Below are positions 42,991-54,551 of a stretch of DNA of 64,000 bases, piece by piece (position 1 is the first letter of the stretch; every line of letters starts with the position of its first letter). Both the position numbers and the translations under genes were made by a program. The DNA is taken from contig CM071932.1 of NCBI GenBank assembly GCA_016081115.2, forward strand, positions 62,408,334-62,472,333, in the 5' to 3' direction. A model generated the notes under the pieces. The model was not told the DNA's origin. It did no database searches and was given only the letters and a program-made list of their open reading frames with translations. This stretch comes from Rehmannia glutinosa (taxonomy: Eukaryota > Streptophyta > Magnoliopsida > Lamiales > Orobanchaceae).

Positions 42991-43918
42991 GGGATTGAGT
43001 TTTTAACAAAAACTTGAGATGTGTTTAATTTCGTCTCAAGGGTAACTCGCGGACTTTTTAATCGTTAACCGCTGAGTATTTTACCTCATTTCGAGCTTGA
43101 TTATGACATAATGTACATTGAATGAGGTCTACGTTTGCATTTTGCACGTTTTTAAAACTTAGGGGCGAAAAATCGGATTTTTGGATCAAATTTCGGATTT
43201 TAAAACAGAACTGAAAACAGTGGGCTGCCAGGGCAGGGCCCACCGGTCGCCCTTGGAGATTTTTTGGTTAAAATTGTTTCTGTTTCCAGACTTTGGCATT
43301 TTGGCCCTTTCAACTCTATTGTCGTCCCCTTTGACATTTTCACACAAAATTCATTTCAAATGTGTTTTGTTGCATAAATTATATATTTTGGGGATTGTCT
43401 AGCTCGATTATCATCATCATTGCTCATCTTTACCGATCGAATGGTAAGAATTTCACTCTCTTTAGCTCAATTGGGTTGAACCCTTGAGTTTGTGGCTTAT
43501 ATGTATTTTTCTTGATGCAATTCATATATTTTTGTGATGAGCTTATTGATTGTTGATAATTGACATTTGTTAAATTGCATTTGGTGATGAAAAACTTGGC
43601 TTGATTTCATTTACAAGGGCTATATATATCTTTCTCAATTTTTGACGCCTTGTGAGTGTTCGATAAAATGTTTCAATGAAAAATTCATCATCTACATGAT
43701 TCTCTCGATTTCAAAAGTCTTATATATTTATAGAGATCATGTTTTGCTTATCAAATTACACTTCATAAGCTTCTACAAGTCGTATAATTCGACTCTTCCC
43801 TCCTATTTGGTTTAAAAGCTTCAATGTTCAAAATAGCTCGATACATCGATTTAGTTGCGCACTTTGATATGAATATTTGATGTATTTATCATGCTAACAT
43901 TCTTTTTTATGATTCCAA

Positions 43919-44410
43919 AGGGGGAGAAACAGGTTATAAGCTCTTTAGCTCAAAGAAGCTAAGATAAGCTTAACGAAAAGAAGCTATAAGTTATGGTTTC
44001 ATATAGCCATAAGTTGTGGATCATATTTAGTCCACTTGGTGCATTATGGTTATGTATGTATCATGGTCCATTGGTTGTAGTATGGACTTATATACTGTTC
44101 TAATGATGTCTCTTTGACAGGGGGAGCTTCTAAGTTTTTGATACTTAAGCTCAATATCGAAAAGCTAAGATTTTAGCTTATGTTGAAGTCGCTTCTATAT
44201 TACTTTTACATTATTCTTGATGTGCTTGTTGATAGGGGGAGCTTGTACTTATTATTGAATATATTTACTCCCTTACTTGGTTGCTTATGTATTTTGAAAA
44301 TTTTGGTTGCTTCCAAACGGTTAGATGTTTTTACCAGAAAATTGTTTTTAAAATTGTCCCTCTAATATTTCTAAAAATTGTTTTGGTTTGTAATCAACAA
44401 AAAGGGGGAG
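43919..44410 (+). other. Series of polypurine-like tracts
   Basis: AAGGGGGAGAAAC (about 43918), CAGGGGGAGCTTC (about 44118), TAGGGGGAGCTTG (about 44234) and AAAGGGGGAGATT (about 44401) precede the LTR. The last one touches the LTR start and is the likely primer. The series parallels 14688-15060 in the other copy. Confidence 0.72.
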
Positions 44411-44412
44411 AT

Positions 44413-45909
44413 TGTTTGATTTATGTTTTTATCTTAATTTTGATGATTTTATTTTTACACCAAAACAATGTTTTTAATTGTTGTCTAAATACTCCTAAAT
44501 GATTTAAAATGGTTTTAATATTTTCCGGAGTATTTCTTCAAATTTTACTTTAGATAAAATTGGACAACACTTTTAATGATTTTATGTTTATAAGTTTTTA
44601 CTTCAAAACAAGGTTCCTAAATGTTGTCTAAATACTCCCGATTGGTTTAAAATGTTTTTATTAAATTTTCGGAGTATTTCTTGGGTTTTATTTTCGACAA
44701 AATTGGACAACATTTCTGTCTCGAGGTTGATCGGTCGCCCTATAGGGCAACCCGTACCTGAAGATGAATTTTGAAACAGAAAATAAGACGGAGCAGAAAA
44801 CGACCAGGTCGACCGGTCGACCAGGGTGTCGACCGGTGACGTCGATCGGTCGACACCCACGTCGACCGGTACCTGGACGTTTAATTGAAACAGAACTTGC
44901 TTTATCAAAAAAACCAAAGAGGGGGACCGGTTGAAGTCAGGGTCGACCGGTCGAAGTGCCCTATGACCGGTCGCCCTATGTAAACTTACTGTGTTATGTT
45001 TCAAACTTCTATTTCGTGCGACGGCCGCATCTTTTCTTTTGACAAAAAAATGTGACCGTTTGTGTGCCAGACATCTTTTCCTTAAAATGTGGGATTGATT
45101 TCTAACAACTATATTCTTGATTTTAATTGTATTTTTCTGTAGATTTTCAATCCCCAAGAGGAGCCTATGCTTGATCAATCATCTCCTATAAATAGAGGAA
45201 GTTTTGGAGCAACCAACACAACAATTGAGATACAACACAACAAGATACACTTCAAGCAAATATTTGTTCTTCATTGTTATTATTCTTGTTGTAATTTTGC
45301 CTAGCTTATCACTTTCACATCCTTGAGGTGTAGGCTATTCTTGATTACACTTTGCACTCAAATTGTAATATTCATTATTGAGTTGTAATCTTGATTTTTG
45401 GTAATCATTCAACACAAGATATCCTTGTGAGTGTTCTTGTGGTAAGAACACACTTGGATGATCTAGGTGATAGGTGCAAGAAGATTGTGGTGATCTTCTT
45501 ATTGAGGTGTTGAAGAATTTGGTATTCTTCAAGATTGAAGATTGTGGTAATCTTCACAAGGTGCCGTTGAAGGAAGATTGTGGTGATCTTCAAAGGGAGA
45601 TTGTGGTAATCTCCAAAGGTGGTGTTGAAGAAGAGTGTGGTGCTCTTCAAGGTGTTGTAACTTGAGTTTGTATTAATTTTGGTAATTAATAAAATTATTT
45701 TTCTTTTTGAAATCCATCCCGGATATACTGGGGTGGTAGAGGATTAGGCCCTAGGTGGGTTGAACCTCTATAAATCGACGTGTGTTATTTACATTCCGCA
45801 CCTTTATTATTATCTTTGAGCATTCGGTTCGAAAAAGAGGGCGAAATCGAAAAGATGGAGATAATCTATTCACCCCCCCTCTAGATTATCGTAGCCGCTT
45901 GGACTTACA
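44413..45909 (+). repeat. SIRE-like LTR (1.5 kb)
   Basis: TGTTTGATTTATGTTTTTATC to CGCTTGGACTTACA. It contains CG-rich ACCGGTCGAC motifs at 44730-44990, a TATA box at 45187-45194, imperfect hairpin repeats at 45480-45660 and a terminal region matching the start of 13701 in reverse. It is longer than the other copy because it lacks their deletions. Confidence 0.88.
45187..45194 (+). promoter_or_regulatory. TATA box in SIRE-like LTR
   Basis: CCTATAAATAGAGG, identical in core to the site on the minus strand at 21185-21192. Confidence 0.6.
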
Positions 45910-46552
45910 CCCTACGAGGCATTATATGGGCAAAAATGTAGATCCCCACTACACTGGGAGATTGATGACCAATGGGCTCCGAAAGAGAAACAAAAGTCGC
46001 CCTCGATTCCAAAGGTCAACTTAGTTTAGGAAGCCATGGAGAAGGTCAAGCTGATAAAGGAACGGATTCGCACAGCTCAGAGCCACCAAAAGAGTTACAC
46101 GGACAAGAGAAGAAGGATTTAGAATTTGAAGTCGGGGATGGAGTATTTCTCAGACTCTCACCACGGAAAGGGTTGATTAATCCGAAGAAATGAGGCAAGT
46201 TGAGTCCGAGATATGTTGGACCTTACAAGATTTTACAGAGAATCGGGAAATTAGCCTACCGACTCGAGTTACCAGCACAATATGCGGGAATGCACGATGT
46301 ATTCCACGTATCGAGATTGAAGATGTATCAACCAGATCCCGAACATATCATCACTCAAGATACTCCTTCTCTAATGGAAAATTTATCCTACACCGAGAGG
46401 CCTATCCGGATTATTGATCAGCATATACGTCAGTTGCGTAAGAGGGAGATTCCGATGGTTAAAGTGGTGTGGCAGAACCACAACCGAGACGAAGACGCAA
46501 CGTTGGAGATTGAAGAAGACATGAGGGATCAATATCCAGAACTATTCTAAAG
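45910..46552 (+). pseudogene. Gypsy-2 integrase end with chromodomain-like tail
   Basis: PYEALYGQKCRSP continues the integrase directly after the SIRE-like LTR. Shifted frames carry KSYTDKRRRDLEFEVGDGVF-type sequence near 46095-46150 and RKGLINPKK with a stop at 46191. 46200-46550 is open: MSPRYVGPYKILQRIGKLAY, HDVFHVSRLKMYQPDPEHII, PIRIIDQHIRQLRKREIPMV and KVVWQNHNRDEDATLEIEED, then RDQYPELF, the chromodomain-like C-terminus. It would guide integration. Confidence 0.9.
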
Positions 46553-46577
46553 AAAATTTGGGGACCAAATTCTTTTA

Positions 46578-46589
46578 AGGAGGGGAGGA
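46578..46589 (+). other. Gypsy-2 polypurine tract
   Basis: AGGAGGGGAGGA directly before TGTGAAGCCCC. Confidence 0.85.
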
Positions 46590-49500
46590 TGTGAAGCCCC
46601 AATTTTTCCAAGCATGTAATTTATCTTTTGTCGTCTATGTATTTGATCGACTATTTTACTGCGTCACTTTGACGGGTAAATTTTAATAATATATATTTGC
46701 ATTTAATTTCATTTTTATTTATTACTTGTGATCATGATCATTTACTAATTCTATTTTGCATTTATGATCACTTGATTGATCATTATTACTATTTTTGTAT
46801 TTATTAGTCACCTTAGAATTTTAAGAGACTATTTATTTTAGAGACTTTTACCTTATAGAATTAAGAATTTGATTTTGATTAAGTGATCATGAGACTTATA
46901 AGTGATCAAGGAAATCACTAATTAATTTGGAGATTGATATTATTCATCTATTATAATCAAATACCCCTATAGTGGACGACAATGATGAGATTTTGGTGTA
47001 GAAATATCTCCCAACTCTTGTACACTTACACCTCATATTAGTCATCTTGTGTATGATTACACCATTAATTCAAACATTATACACATTTTCTTATACCTCA
47101 ATTCTTTATTATATTTTTCCCAACATCTTCCCACTTACCCAACATTCTTCTCAATATTCCCCAACACCATTCAAGCCCATACCTTTGACCACCCTATTGT
47201 TCCCCATGCAACAACATAACACAAGGCTTGCAAAATTTCTCTCCCCCTCTCTCCCTATCACACGGCAAAGAGGCCAAAATTGCAAGCCTCTATTTTAATT
47301 TTCATTCAACATATACAACTCTTACTAAATTCTCCTACCTCTCTCTAAAAAGTCTCCTACTTCTCTCTACTCTTCCTTCTTACCTTCTTCTTCAACACTT
47401 AGAAAATTTTCAAGACTTTCCTCCTTAATAGTCAAAAATTCGAACACCCCCTCTCTACACAAGGTAAGAAATTTCATCTTCAATCCATTTTTGATATCAC
47501 CTAGTTCATCTCTTTCACCTCCTTAACTTAAGTTTGAATTTTAATTTGAGGTATACTTAGAAGACTTTGAAGATATTAAGAGCTTGACATCGTCTTGAAG
47601 AGGACTTCAAGACTTGAAGAAAATTTTGAAGAATTGGACTACAAGGTAAAATGCAAAAATGGAAAGTTGGTGGACTTAATTGCAAGAAAATAAAATTTAA
47701 GGGACCCCTCTGCAAATTTCGAATTTTGGGACTGTACTCAGATTCAAAAATGACTTTTGGACATTTTAATAAAGTTTTAAGAGTTTTAATATAAATAAAA
47801 TCAACCTTTAAAAGCCCAAGGACTAGATTGTAAAATTTTAGAAGTTTAAAGGCTACTTTGCAATTTTCGAAACTGTACCAGACCTTAATTTTAAAATTTG
47901 AAATTTTAACTCTTAAGGGACTGGAAAAGACATATTTTAAATGTATTCAAAAAATCCAAGTGTTTAGAGCTTGGAAAGTAATTTTACTAAAATTGAGGGA
48001 CTAAATTGTAAAAGATTAAACTTGAGGACCCAAATGAAATTTCCAGGACTTATACAGCCCATGTACCTGGAATTACTAATTTAACTATAACTTAATTATA
48101 TTTTGGACCTAAGGTTCAAATTTCATAACAATTGGACCCCTAAAAGCCTTAAAGGCAATTATTTCAAAATGGGACAAAAATGAGATTTTCAAACGTTAAA
48201 GGACTGACACTTATTTCTTTTTAAAACTGATTTTTTCCCAATATCCCACCAACCTTAGTGACATTTTTCAACTGGAATCACATTAAAAGCCCTTCCGGTT
48301 TGTGAGTTCCAATTATTTTAAACTTAGGGCCCGAAATGACAATTCTAACAAATTTGGGGCCAATGGGAGAATTTTATAAAACCTCAACCTCAAAACTTTA
48401 AAAACATGAATATGTGAACAGTTTAGAGAATTTAGGAACTAACCTCATAATTTTTCAAGGTCGGGATATTTAGTTATTCAATTTTTAACCCCAAAAGTAT
48501 TGATTTTTACAAAACGGGGCTAATTGCAAATTTCCTTTTTATCAAGGACCTAACTCAAATTATTTCCTTTTTACTAAAACATCCCTGGACTCTCTGACTG
48601 TAATTATTAATTAAAATATTTTATTTTCTCAAAAACCCCTTCACTTATCGGATCGTCTTGACTGATTAATACCCGATCGCGGGGCGACTTCCTCGTCTTG
48701 CGATTTTGAATCTATAACGGGACTTATGTTCCACCTAATCATTCAAGATATCGAAGATTGCTTATCCTTCCGATAATCATCTTCATCCAACAACTCCACC
48801 AATGCCATAATTGCCACTCGCGTTTTTCGAAAATTTTCCTAAACTGCTTACCTGAATCAATAATACTCGACTACCTGGTTGACTACCTGAACTTGTATTT
48901 ACTTTCCTGCCTGAGTCAACTTGGTGTGTTGAGCTCACAATCGGAATGGATACGTCGGGGATGGAACCGGGCAGCTCGACTGCTATTCCACTCTTCTGGC
49001 CCCATCGTCCTAATCCCACAACTGAGGGATGGAGTTTGTCCAAGGGAAGCGGGTCGTCGTGCTTGAGGTATAATCATGATTATGACAAATCCGAGCCTTG
49101 CTAGCTCCACTGTGGATTTTTTCTTTGCCTATGGAGCGATAAGGTGACAGGTCTTGGACCATCTTGCTCGGGGAGTTACAAGGATGAACGAAGGAATCGC
49201 TGTCTGATCCACACGATTCCGAAATTAATCGGATCCGTTGGTTGGCGCTACAAATCCGTATGGAACTGGTACTTGTATTGCATTGGTTGGCACTACAAAT
49301 CCGTACACAACCATTAATTGTCTTGCATAGGATTGGCGTTGCATTCCGTACGCAATCCTACCTGTCTTGCCTGAATCACATAGTGTTTGTGTGACCACGA
49401 ACTGTTTTCTTATACTATATAAGTATATTACTTAAATATTTTATAACGACGCTTGTGGACTGTGTGTGAAATCATGCATCATATCTCACGCATTTTCATA

Positions 49501-49951
49501 CAACTGATTCTCGCATTAACTATATATCGCCACACCTGCACACGATCACCCCATCCACTGGGATTTCTGTCTCATCCCCTCCTGTTTTCTAACCTTTAGA
49601 TGAGGATTTTGTTGAAGATGTTGAACCTACCACGGACTGAGCTCCTGTGCTCCGCTTGTTGGACTTACTACCTGTTGTTGATGTTGTTGCTGGACTCTTT
49701 TATTCTCTTTTCATTTTGGTCTGTAACTGAAGGGCGTAGGACCTTTTGACTATTAAGTTGTTATCTTTAGTTGATTTCGGGGATGTAATTTGGATGTTTG
49801 TTGGACTGTAAGTTGTAACTCATACTTATTCTTTATTTCCGCTGCTACTTGACTCTGTTTCATTGGGTTTTCGTTGATATTCATCTGTACTGTTTGGTTT
49901 ATTTGTATTTAAGTTGTGGATCGTCGTCGCGCCCCCGTCTGGGGCGTGACA
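46590..49951 (+). repeat. Gypsy-2 3' LTR (3.36 kb)
   Basis: TGTGAAGCCCCAATTTTTCC to CCCGTCTGGGGCGTGACA. It is the best intact reference for the family also present at 27159-34799 and 63489-64000. A purine-to-pyrimidine-rich leader (47100-47400) and a CG-richer second half (48650-49620) mark its layout. No gene is supported inside. Confidence 0.9.
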
Positions 49952-49956
49952 ATTCC

Positions 49957-50560
49957 AGTCAAGATAAAGTGAAAAATGTCCGCTTACAATCTCTACGGTC
50001 TGAATTTGAGAGGTTAGAGATGAGAGACAATGAAAAAATCTCAGGATAGTTTACAAGAGTTACTTCTCTTGTAAATCAAATGGTATCAAATGGAGAAATT
50101 ATGGAGACCCAAAGGGTTGTCGAAAAAGTTTTTCAAAGCCTACCCAATAAATTTGATCATGTGTGGTTGTGTCTATTGAAGAATTGCAAGATCTTTCATC
50201 AATGCCGATGGAGAGTCTACAAGGAAGATTGGAAGCTCATGAAGCGAGGATCCTTCAAAAATATCCTCAACTCACTTTTTCTCTTGATCAAGCTATAAAA
50301 TGCCAGTTCACATTAACGGGAGGCCGTGGTTCGCGTCATGGACGCGGATGAGGTCGTGGACAAGGAAGAGGCGAAAGACAACCTAAAGAATAGGAAGAAC
50401 AAAAAGAAGGAGAAAGTAAAAGATATTTTCAGAATTCTCAAAGGAAAAGAGGACGAGGTACCTATAAAGGAAACAAAGCCTATATTGAATGTTATCATTG
50501 TCATAAACCAGGTCACAAAATAAATGATTGTTAAATTAAATATCCTAAAAAAAGCAAGAA
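49957..50560 (+). pseudogene. Copia-4 gag, second part
   Basis: It resumes after ATTCC with DKVKNVRLQSLRSEFERLEM, a stop, then VTSLVNQMVSNGEIMETQRV, VEKVFQSLPNKFDHVVVSIE in mixed frames and LQGRLEAHEARILQKYPQ. The zinc knuckle near 50482-50534 reads AYIECYHCHKPGHKINDC, a complete CCHC pattern, followed by a stop. This binds the element RNA. At least three frameshifts are present. Confidence 0.87.
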
Positions 50561-50599
50561 TTCGGCTTTGTGCAAGAAAATTCTGAAAGTTCGTTGATA

Positions 50600-51160
50600 T
50601 TTTCTGATGGAAATTTTGGAAATATTTTGTATTTGGATAGTGGGGCAAGTCGACACATGAGTCGAAACAAAAATTTATTTTTATCTCTTGTTGAAGCTAA
50701 CCAATGGCAGGTTACAATTGGAGATGCCAAGTCATATAAAATTCAAGGTGTTAGATAAATTACTTTTAAAACAAAAAATGGAAAACTTAAAAAAAATGTC
50801 AGAGAATTTGCTAAGTGTTGGTCACTTAATGAAGAAAGGTTTTGATATTCACTTTGTGAATAATCTTTGCACCATGAAGAAGAAAAATAGACTTGTTGCA
50901 AAGAATGGTTTGAGCTCGAATAATTTGCTTCCCGTCAAGCTTGATGTGTTAAATGTCAGTTGTTATCTTTCTTCTAAGAGATTTCCAAGTTGTGGCATGA
51001 CATATTTGGTCACCTCAATTTTCAAAGTTTGAGGGAATTATCAAACAAAAATATTGTTTAAGGGTTGCCTCAAATTGATGCAATAAGTGAAGTTTGCGAA
51101 GAATGCCAGTTGGGAAAATAGCACCGAGATCTATTCCCAACAAAATCAAGTTGGAAATCA
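50600..51160 (+). pseudogene. Copia-4 protease and pre-integrase region
   Basis: Near 50624-50670 the frame reads ILYLDSGASRHMSRNKNLFL with an intact DSG aspartic-protease motif. Downstream pieces include NLLSVGHLMKKGFDIHF and, near 50990-51120, LWHDIFGHLNFQ-like text with CEECQLGK, the pre-integrase zinc-binding signature. Frames change several times, so no functional protein is possible. Confidence 0.83.
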
Positions 51161-51950
51161 CGTTCACCCTTGGAGCTTGTTCATATGGATATTTGTGGAC
51201 CGATTCAAGTTCCATGTTTTGGAGGTAACCGATATTTTTTGTTATTTGTTGATGACTACATAAGAAAAGTTTGGGTTTATTTTTTGAAAGAAAAATTTGA
51301 AGCCCTTTCATATTTCAAGGAGTTCAAAGTTCAATCTGAAAAGTTTTCCGGTTGTCAAATTAAAAATTTAAGAAGTGATCGTGTAGGAGAATATTTGTCT
51401 AATTTATTTGAAGAATTTTGTCGTAGTAATGGTGTTAGACATGAATTGACAGCTCGATATACACCACAACAAATGGCATCGCTGGGCGAAAAAATAGAAA
51501 CATGAACATGGTGTGATGCATGTTGAAAAAGAAAAATATGTCGGCTGAATTTTGGGGTGAAGCTATCTCATGTGCTATCTGTTTAATAAACCGGTCACCA
51601 ACAAAGAGTTTGTAGAATTCTACTCCAAATGAGGCTTGGTATGGAATGAAGCCAAATGTTTATCGGTTGTAAACATTTGGTTGTCTTGCTTATGCACATG
51701 TTCCAGATTATTTGAGAACAAAGTTGGACGATAATTCTAAAAAATGTATTTTTATTAGATACAGTGAGAGGACTAAAGCTTACAAGCTTTATAATCCAAA
51801 GATAAAGAAAATTGTGATTAGTAGAGATGTTCGTTTTGATGAAAACGCATGTTATGATTTTTCAGAATTTTCAGGCTCATCAAATTTGCAAATCTTTGAT
51901 TTTGATGAAGGTGAATCTCAACCAATGCAACCTGAAGATTGTGAATGAAA
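51161..51950 (+). pseudogene. Copia-4 integrase
   Basis: PLELVHMDICGPIQVPCFGG, RYFLLFVDDYIRKVWVYFLK, FKEFKVQSEKFSGCQIKNLR and SDRVGEYLSNLFEEF show the catalytic core with its first two aspartates. The third region is damaged: the usual QQNGVAERKNR reads QQMASLGEKIET, so the catalytic glutamate context is lost, and a stop follows. The end AYKLYNPKIKKIVISRDVRF is typical of the post-core segment. Confidence 0.88.
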
Positions 51951-51978
51951 CGAATCTCCTCAAAGTTCACCGTCACTT

Positions 51979-52790
51979 TTGGAGAGAAGGACAAGAAGCT
52001 TGAGAGAAATTTATGATGAAACCAAAGTGATTGATGCACCAGATCAAGTATTTTTTGCATTCTTTGAGGGTGAAGATCCAGTCTCTTATGAAGAAGCTTC
52101 AAAAGAAGAAAAGTGGATTCAAGCAATGAATGGCGAAATTAATTCCATTGAAAAGAATGGTACATGGGAGCTTACTATTTTGCCTCTGCATAAATCCCCG
52201 ATTGGTGTTAAATGGGTGTTCAAAACAAAGATCAATCCAGATGGCTCAATCAATAAATACAAAGCACGATTGGATGCAAAGGGGTACAAACAAAACGAGG
52301 GTGAAGACTTCAAAGAGGTATTTGCTCTTGTTTTCAGGCTTCATACGATTCGTTTGGTTATCTTTCTTGCTGCTCAAAATGGTTGGAAATTATTCCAAAT
52401 GGACATGAAATCAACATTTTTAAATGGTTATTTTCAAGGAGAAATATATCTTGAGCAATCACCTAGATTTGTTAAAAAAGGCAAGGAAGATAAAGTGTAC
52501 AAATTCAAAAAGGCCATTTACGGGTTAAAGCAATCTCCTCGAGCATGGTATGGCCAAATTAATGATTATTTCGTTAATTTTGATTTTGAAAAATGTCCTT
52601 TTGAGCACACACTTTATATAGAAAGGAACGCTAATGGGGGTTTTATGGTTGTAAGCCTTTATGTCGATGATCTTATTTTTACGGGAAATGATTTGGGGAT
52701 GTTGAAAGATTTTAAAGTCTCTATGATGAACGAATTCGAAATGATATATTTGGGCGAGTTGCATCAGTTTCTTGGGATTAATGTTCAATA
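51979..52790 (+). pseudogene. Copia-4 reverse transcriptase
   Basis: Open for 270 codons, the longest intact copia frame here. DPVSYEEASKEEKWIQAMNG, NGTWELTILPLHKSPIGVKW, KYKARLDAKGYKQNEGEDFK, FQMDMKSTFLNGYFQGEIYL and KAIYGLKQSPRAWYGQINDY lead to the catalytic SLYVDDLIFTGNDLGMLKDF and MIYLGELHQFLGINVQ, then a stop. The DVKSAFLNG motif reads DMKSTFLNG and the VAKGY motif reads DAKGY; both are small changes. Confidence 0.92.
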
Positions 52791-53569
52791 ATCAAAGGGT
52801 GGAATCTTTATTTCTCAAGAAAAGTATGCAACTGAAATTCTGAAAAAATTCATGATAGAGAATTCAAATCCGGTATCAACTCTTTGTATTGCTGGATTGA
52901 AGTTAAGCAAGAGTGGTGATGGAAAGTTTGTGAATTCTACCATGTTTCGAAGCTTAATCACAAATTTAATGTATTTGACCACCATTAGACCCGACATCAT
53001 GTCCGCGGTAAGTCTAGTTAGCAGGTTTGTGGAGAATCCTTGTTCAAATCATTAGGAGGCAGCAAAAAGAATTTTGAGATATGTAAAAGGAACCTTTGAT
53101 CATTGTATTTTCTATGAAGCACAAGTATCTATCAAACTTGTTGGCTATACCAATAATGATCTTGGAGGAAGCATTGACAATTTTTGAAGTACTTCCGGAT
53201 ATGTATTCAATCTTGGAAGTGGAGCAATTTCGTGGAGTTCGAAAAAAAAATCAATTGTGGCACTTTTGACCACCGAGGCAGAATACATTGCAACTTCTTC
53301 AGCAAAACATTATCCGACAGTGTTATATTGTGATAATAGCTCGGCTATTTCTATCTCTAAAGATCTATTTTTGCACAGAAGAACGAAGCACATTCGTCTT
53401 CGTTTTCACTTCTTAAGAGACCTTGTTAATGAAGGAGAATTGAACATTGAATATTGCCGAAGTAATGAGCAACTCGCATATATTTTTACTAAACCGCTTG
53501 GAAGATCGGTTTTCTCAAGAAATGTTGATGCTTTGGGAGTCAAGAGTAAATTCAATTTACGGGAGGCAT
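52791..53569 (+). pseudogene. Copia-4 RNase H
   Basis: KGGIFISQEKYATEILKKF and FRSLITNLMYLTTIRPDIMS form the connection. GSAIISWSSKKQ-like text near 53225 leads into LLTTEAEYIATSSAKHYPTV, then HRRTKHIRLRFHFLRDLVNE and QLAYIFTKPLGRSVFSRN. The segment between ATSSA and PTVLYCDN is shortened, with about 30 residues missing, so the domain is deleted as well as frameshifted. Confidence 0.87.
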
Positions 53570-53769
53570 TGTTGCACAAATAAAATGAATTTGGAGAATA
53601 ATTATTTTAGTCAAGAGTCTTTTAATATTTCAAGAGTTTTTTTAGTGTTTCAAAGTTTGAATTATACTTCCTAAGTTTGAATAAGTAGTTTGAAGAGTCT
53701 ATATTGTTCAAAGAGTCATCTTGATTTTTGTAGTGTCAATTTAATAGTTGGTGTTTCCTATGCCCAATT
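53570..53769 (+). repeat. Copia-4 3' LTR, truncated
   Basis: TGTTGCACAAATAAAATGAATTTGG matches the 5' LTR to CCTATGCCCAATTC, then stops where the 5' LTR continues ATATGTATAAATAGG. About 95 bp of the LTR are lost. Confidence 0.82.
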
Positions 53770-54058
53770 CCTGGTTATTTTAAGATAATCCAATTGCGTA
53801 GATTCATCAAAATTTTGCAAATCCAAAAAATGGTGTAAAATGTGATAGGCCAATAATCATGAACCAATAGATCTTTAAATTAGTAAATTACAGTGCTCAA
53901 CTCCATGGGGAACATAAACATACTCCAAAATGGACAGGTCCAAGTGCCACCAGTTGTATAGAAATCACTAAAAAGATACAATCACACTAACACGTCCAAA
54001 GGTACATAAACCCCAAATAATTTGCTTCATGATACTTAAATGAAATTAAATAAAACTA
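53770..54058. other. Short non-coding spacer
   Basis: No gene or repeat recognised between the truncated Copia-4 LTR and Copia-5. Confidence 0.4.
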
Positions 54059-54551
54059 TGTTAGAATTAATATAATTAATATATACATCAGAATCATCCC
54101 GTGAATTATCAAGAAATAAATAGAAAAATTAGTCTAAATCGGAAGCGTACCTTATATTCATAAATTTGTAATATACGACAATTGATACCTCAGTTTTGTG
54201 TTGACGCGTGTGAATTCATATGTGGGTTAGCGTCTTTCACAGTCAAATCCTTTAGGTACACATTGATTTCTCTCTCTAAGATGGGGAAGAGGAGATGAGT
54301 GAACAACTAATTTGACTTGGGGGCCATAACCCTAATGAGAGTTCCTTATGTACTAGGTCAATTAAGGTCCCATGCATCAATCCTAATTGACTAGTATTAG
54401 GTCTCTACACATTGCATAGCCCATACCCATCAGATATCCCTAGAGCCTTATTAAATTAGACCACTTAATTGACTATATTAAATTAGATAGCCCACAATAT
54501 AATTGTCATTACATATGTAAGTCCACACAGGAAATCAATAAAATTTTAACA
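54059..54551 (-). repeat. Copia-5 3' LTR
   Basis: Plus-strand ends are TGTTAGAATTAATATAATT and ATAAAATTTTAACA, giving TG..CA ends on both strands. It is followed on the right by ATCTCCCACTTG, a polypurine tract on the minus strand. The 5' partner LTR is missing. Confidence 0.78.

Larger units (their letters stand above)
42991..45909 (+). mobile_element. 5'-truncated SIRE-like copia fragment nested in Gypsy-2
   Basis: Only the last few codons of RNase H (traces near 43080-43130 ending in MYIE and a stop), the 3' non-coding region with repeated polypurine tracts and one complete LTR remain. The non-coding text around 43130-43200 matches the minus strand of 15800-15880 in the other SIRE-like element. 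No target duplication can be tested because the 5' part is missing. Confidence 0.87.
39833..49951 (+). mobile_element. Gypsy-2: chromovirus nested in Copia-4
   Basis: A partial 5' LTR (39833-~40690) is fused to the start of reverse transcriptase. RT, RNase H and the first half of integrase follow, then a SIRE-like copia fragment (42991-45909), the end of integrase with chromodomain-like tail, a polypurine tract and a 3.36 kb 3' LTR (46590-49951). Gag, protease and about three quarters of the 5' LTR have been deleted. ATTCC flanks both ends. RT and chromodomain type indicate a Tekay/Del-like chromovirus (inferred). Confidence 0.92.
39190..53769 (+). mobile_element. Copia-4: copia element carrying Gypsy-2
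   Basis: The 5' LTR (39190-39484), primer site and gag start lie on the left; the rest of gag, protease, integrase, RT, RNase H and a truncated 3' LTR lie at 49957-53769. Gypsy-2 (39833-49951) separates them within gag, with ATTCC at both junctions. The coding parts are broken by many stops. The 3' LTR is cut at 53769, so the outer target duplication cannot be tested. Confidence 0.9.

Noticed and set aside
44603..45178. A 191-codon open frame on the minus strand
   Set aside because: It lies wholly inside the SIRE-like LTR, antisense to it, and is opened by the CG-rich motif cluster. No domain is recognised.
45470..45665. CRISPR-like evenly spaced repeats
   Set aside because: Spacing and repeat sequence are irregular, the location is a plant LTR, and each copy is also found in other family LTRs.
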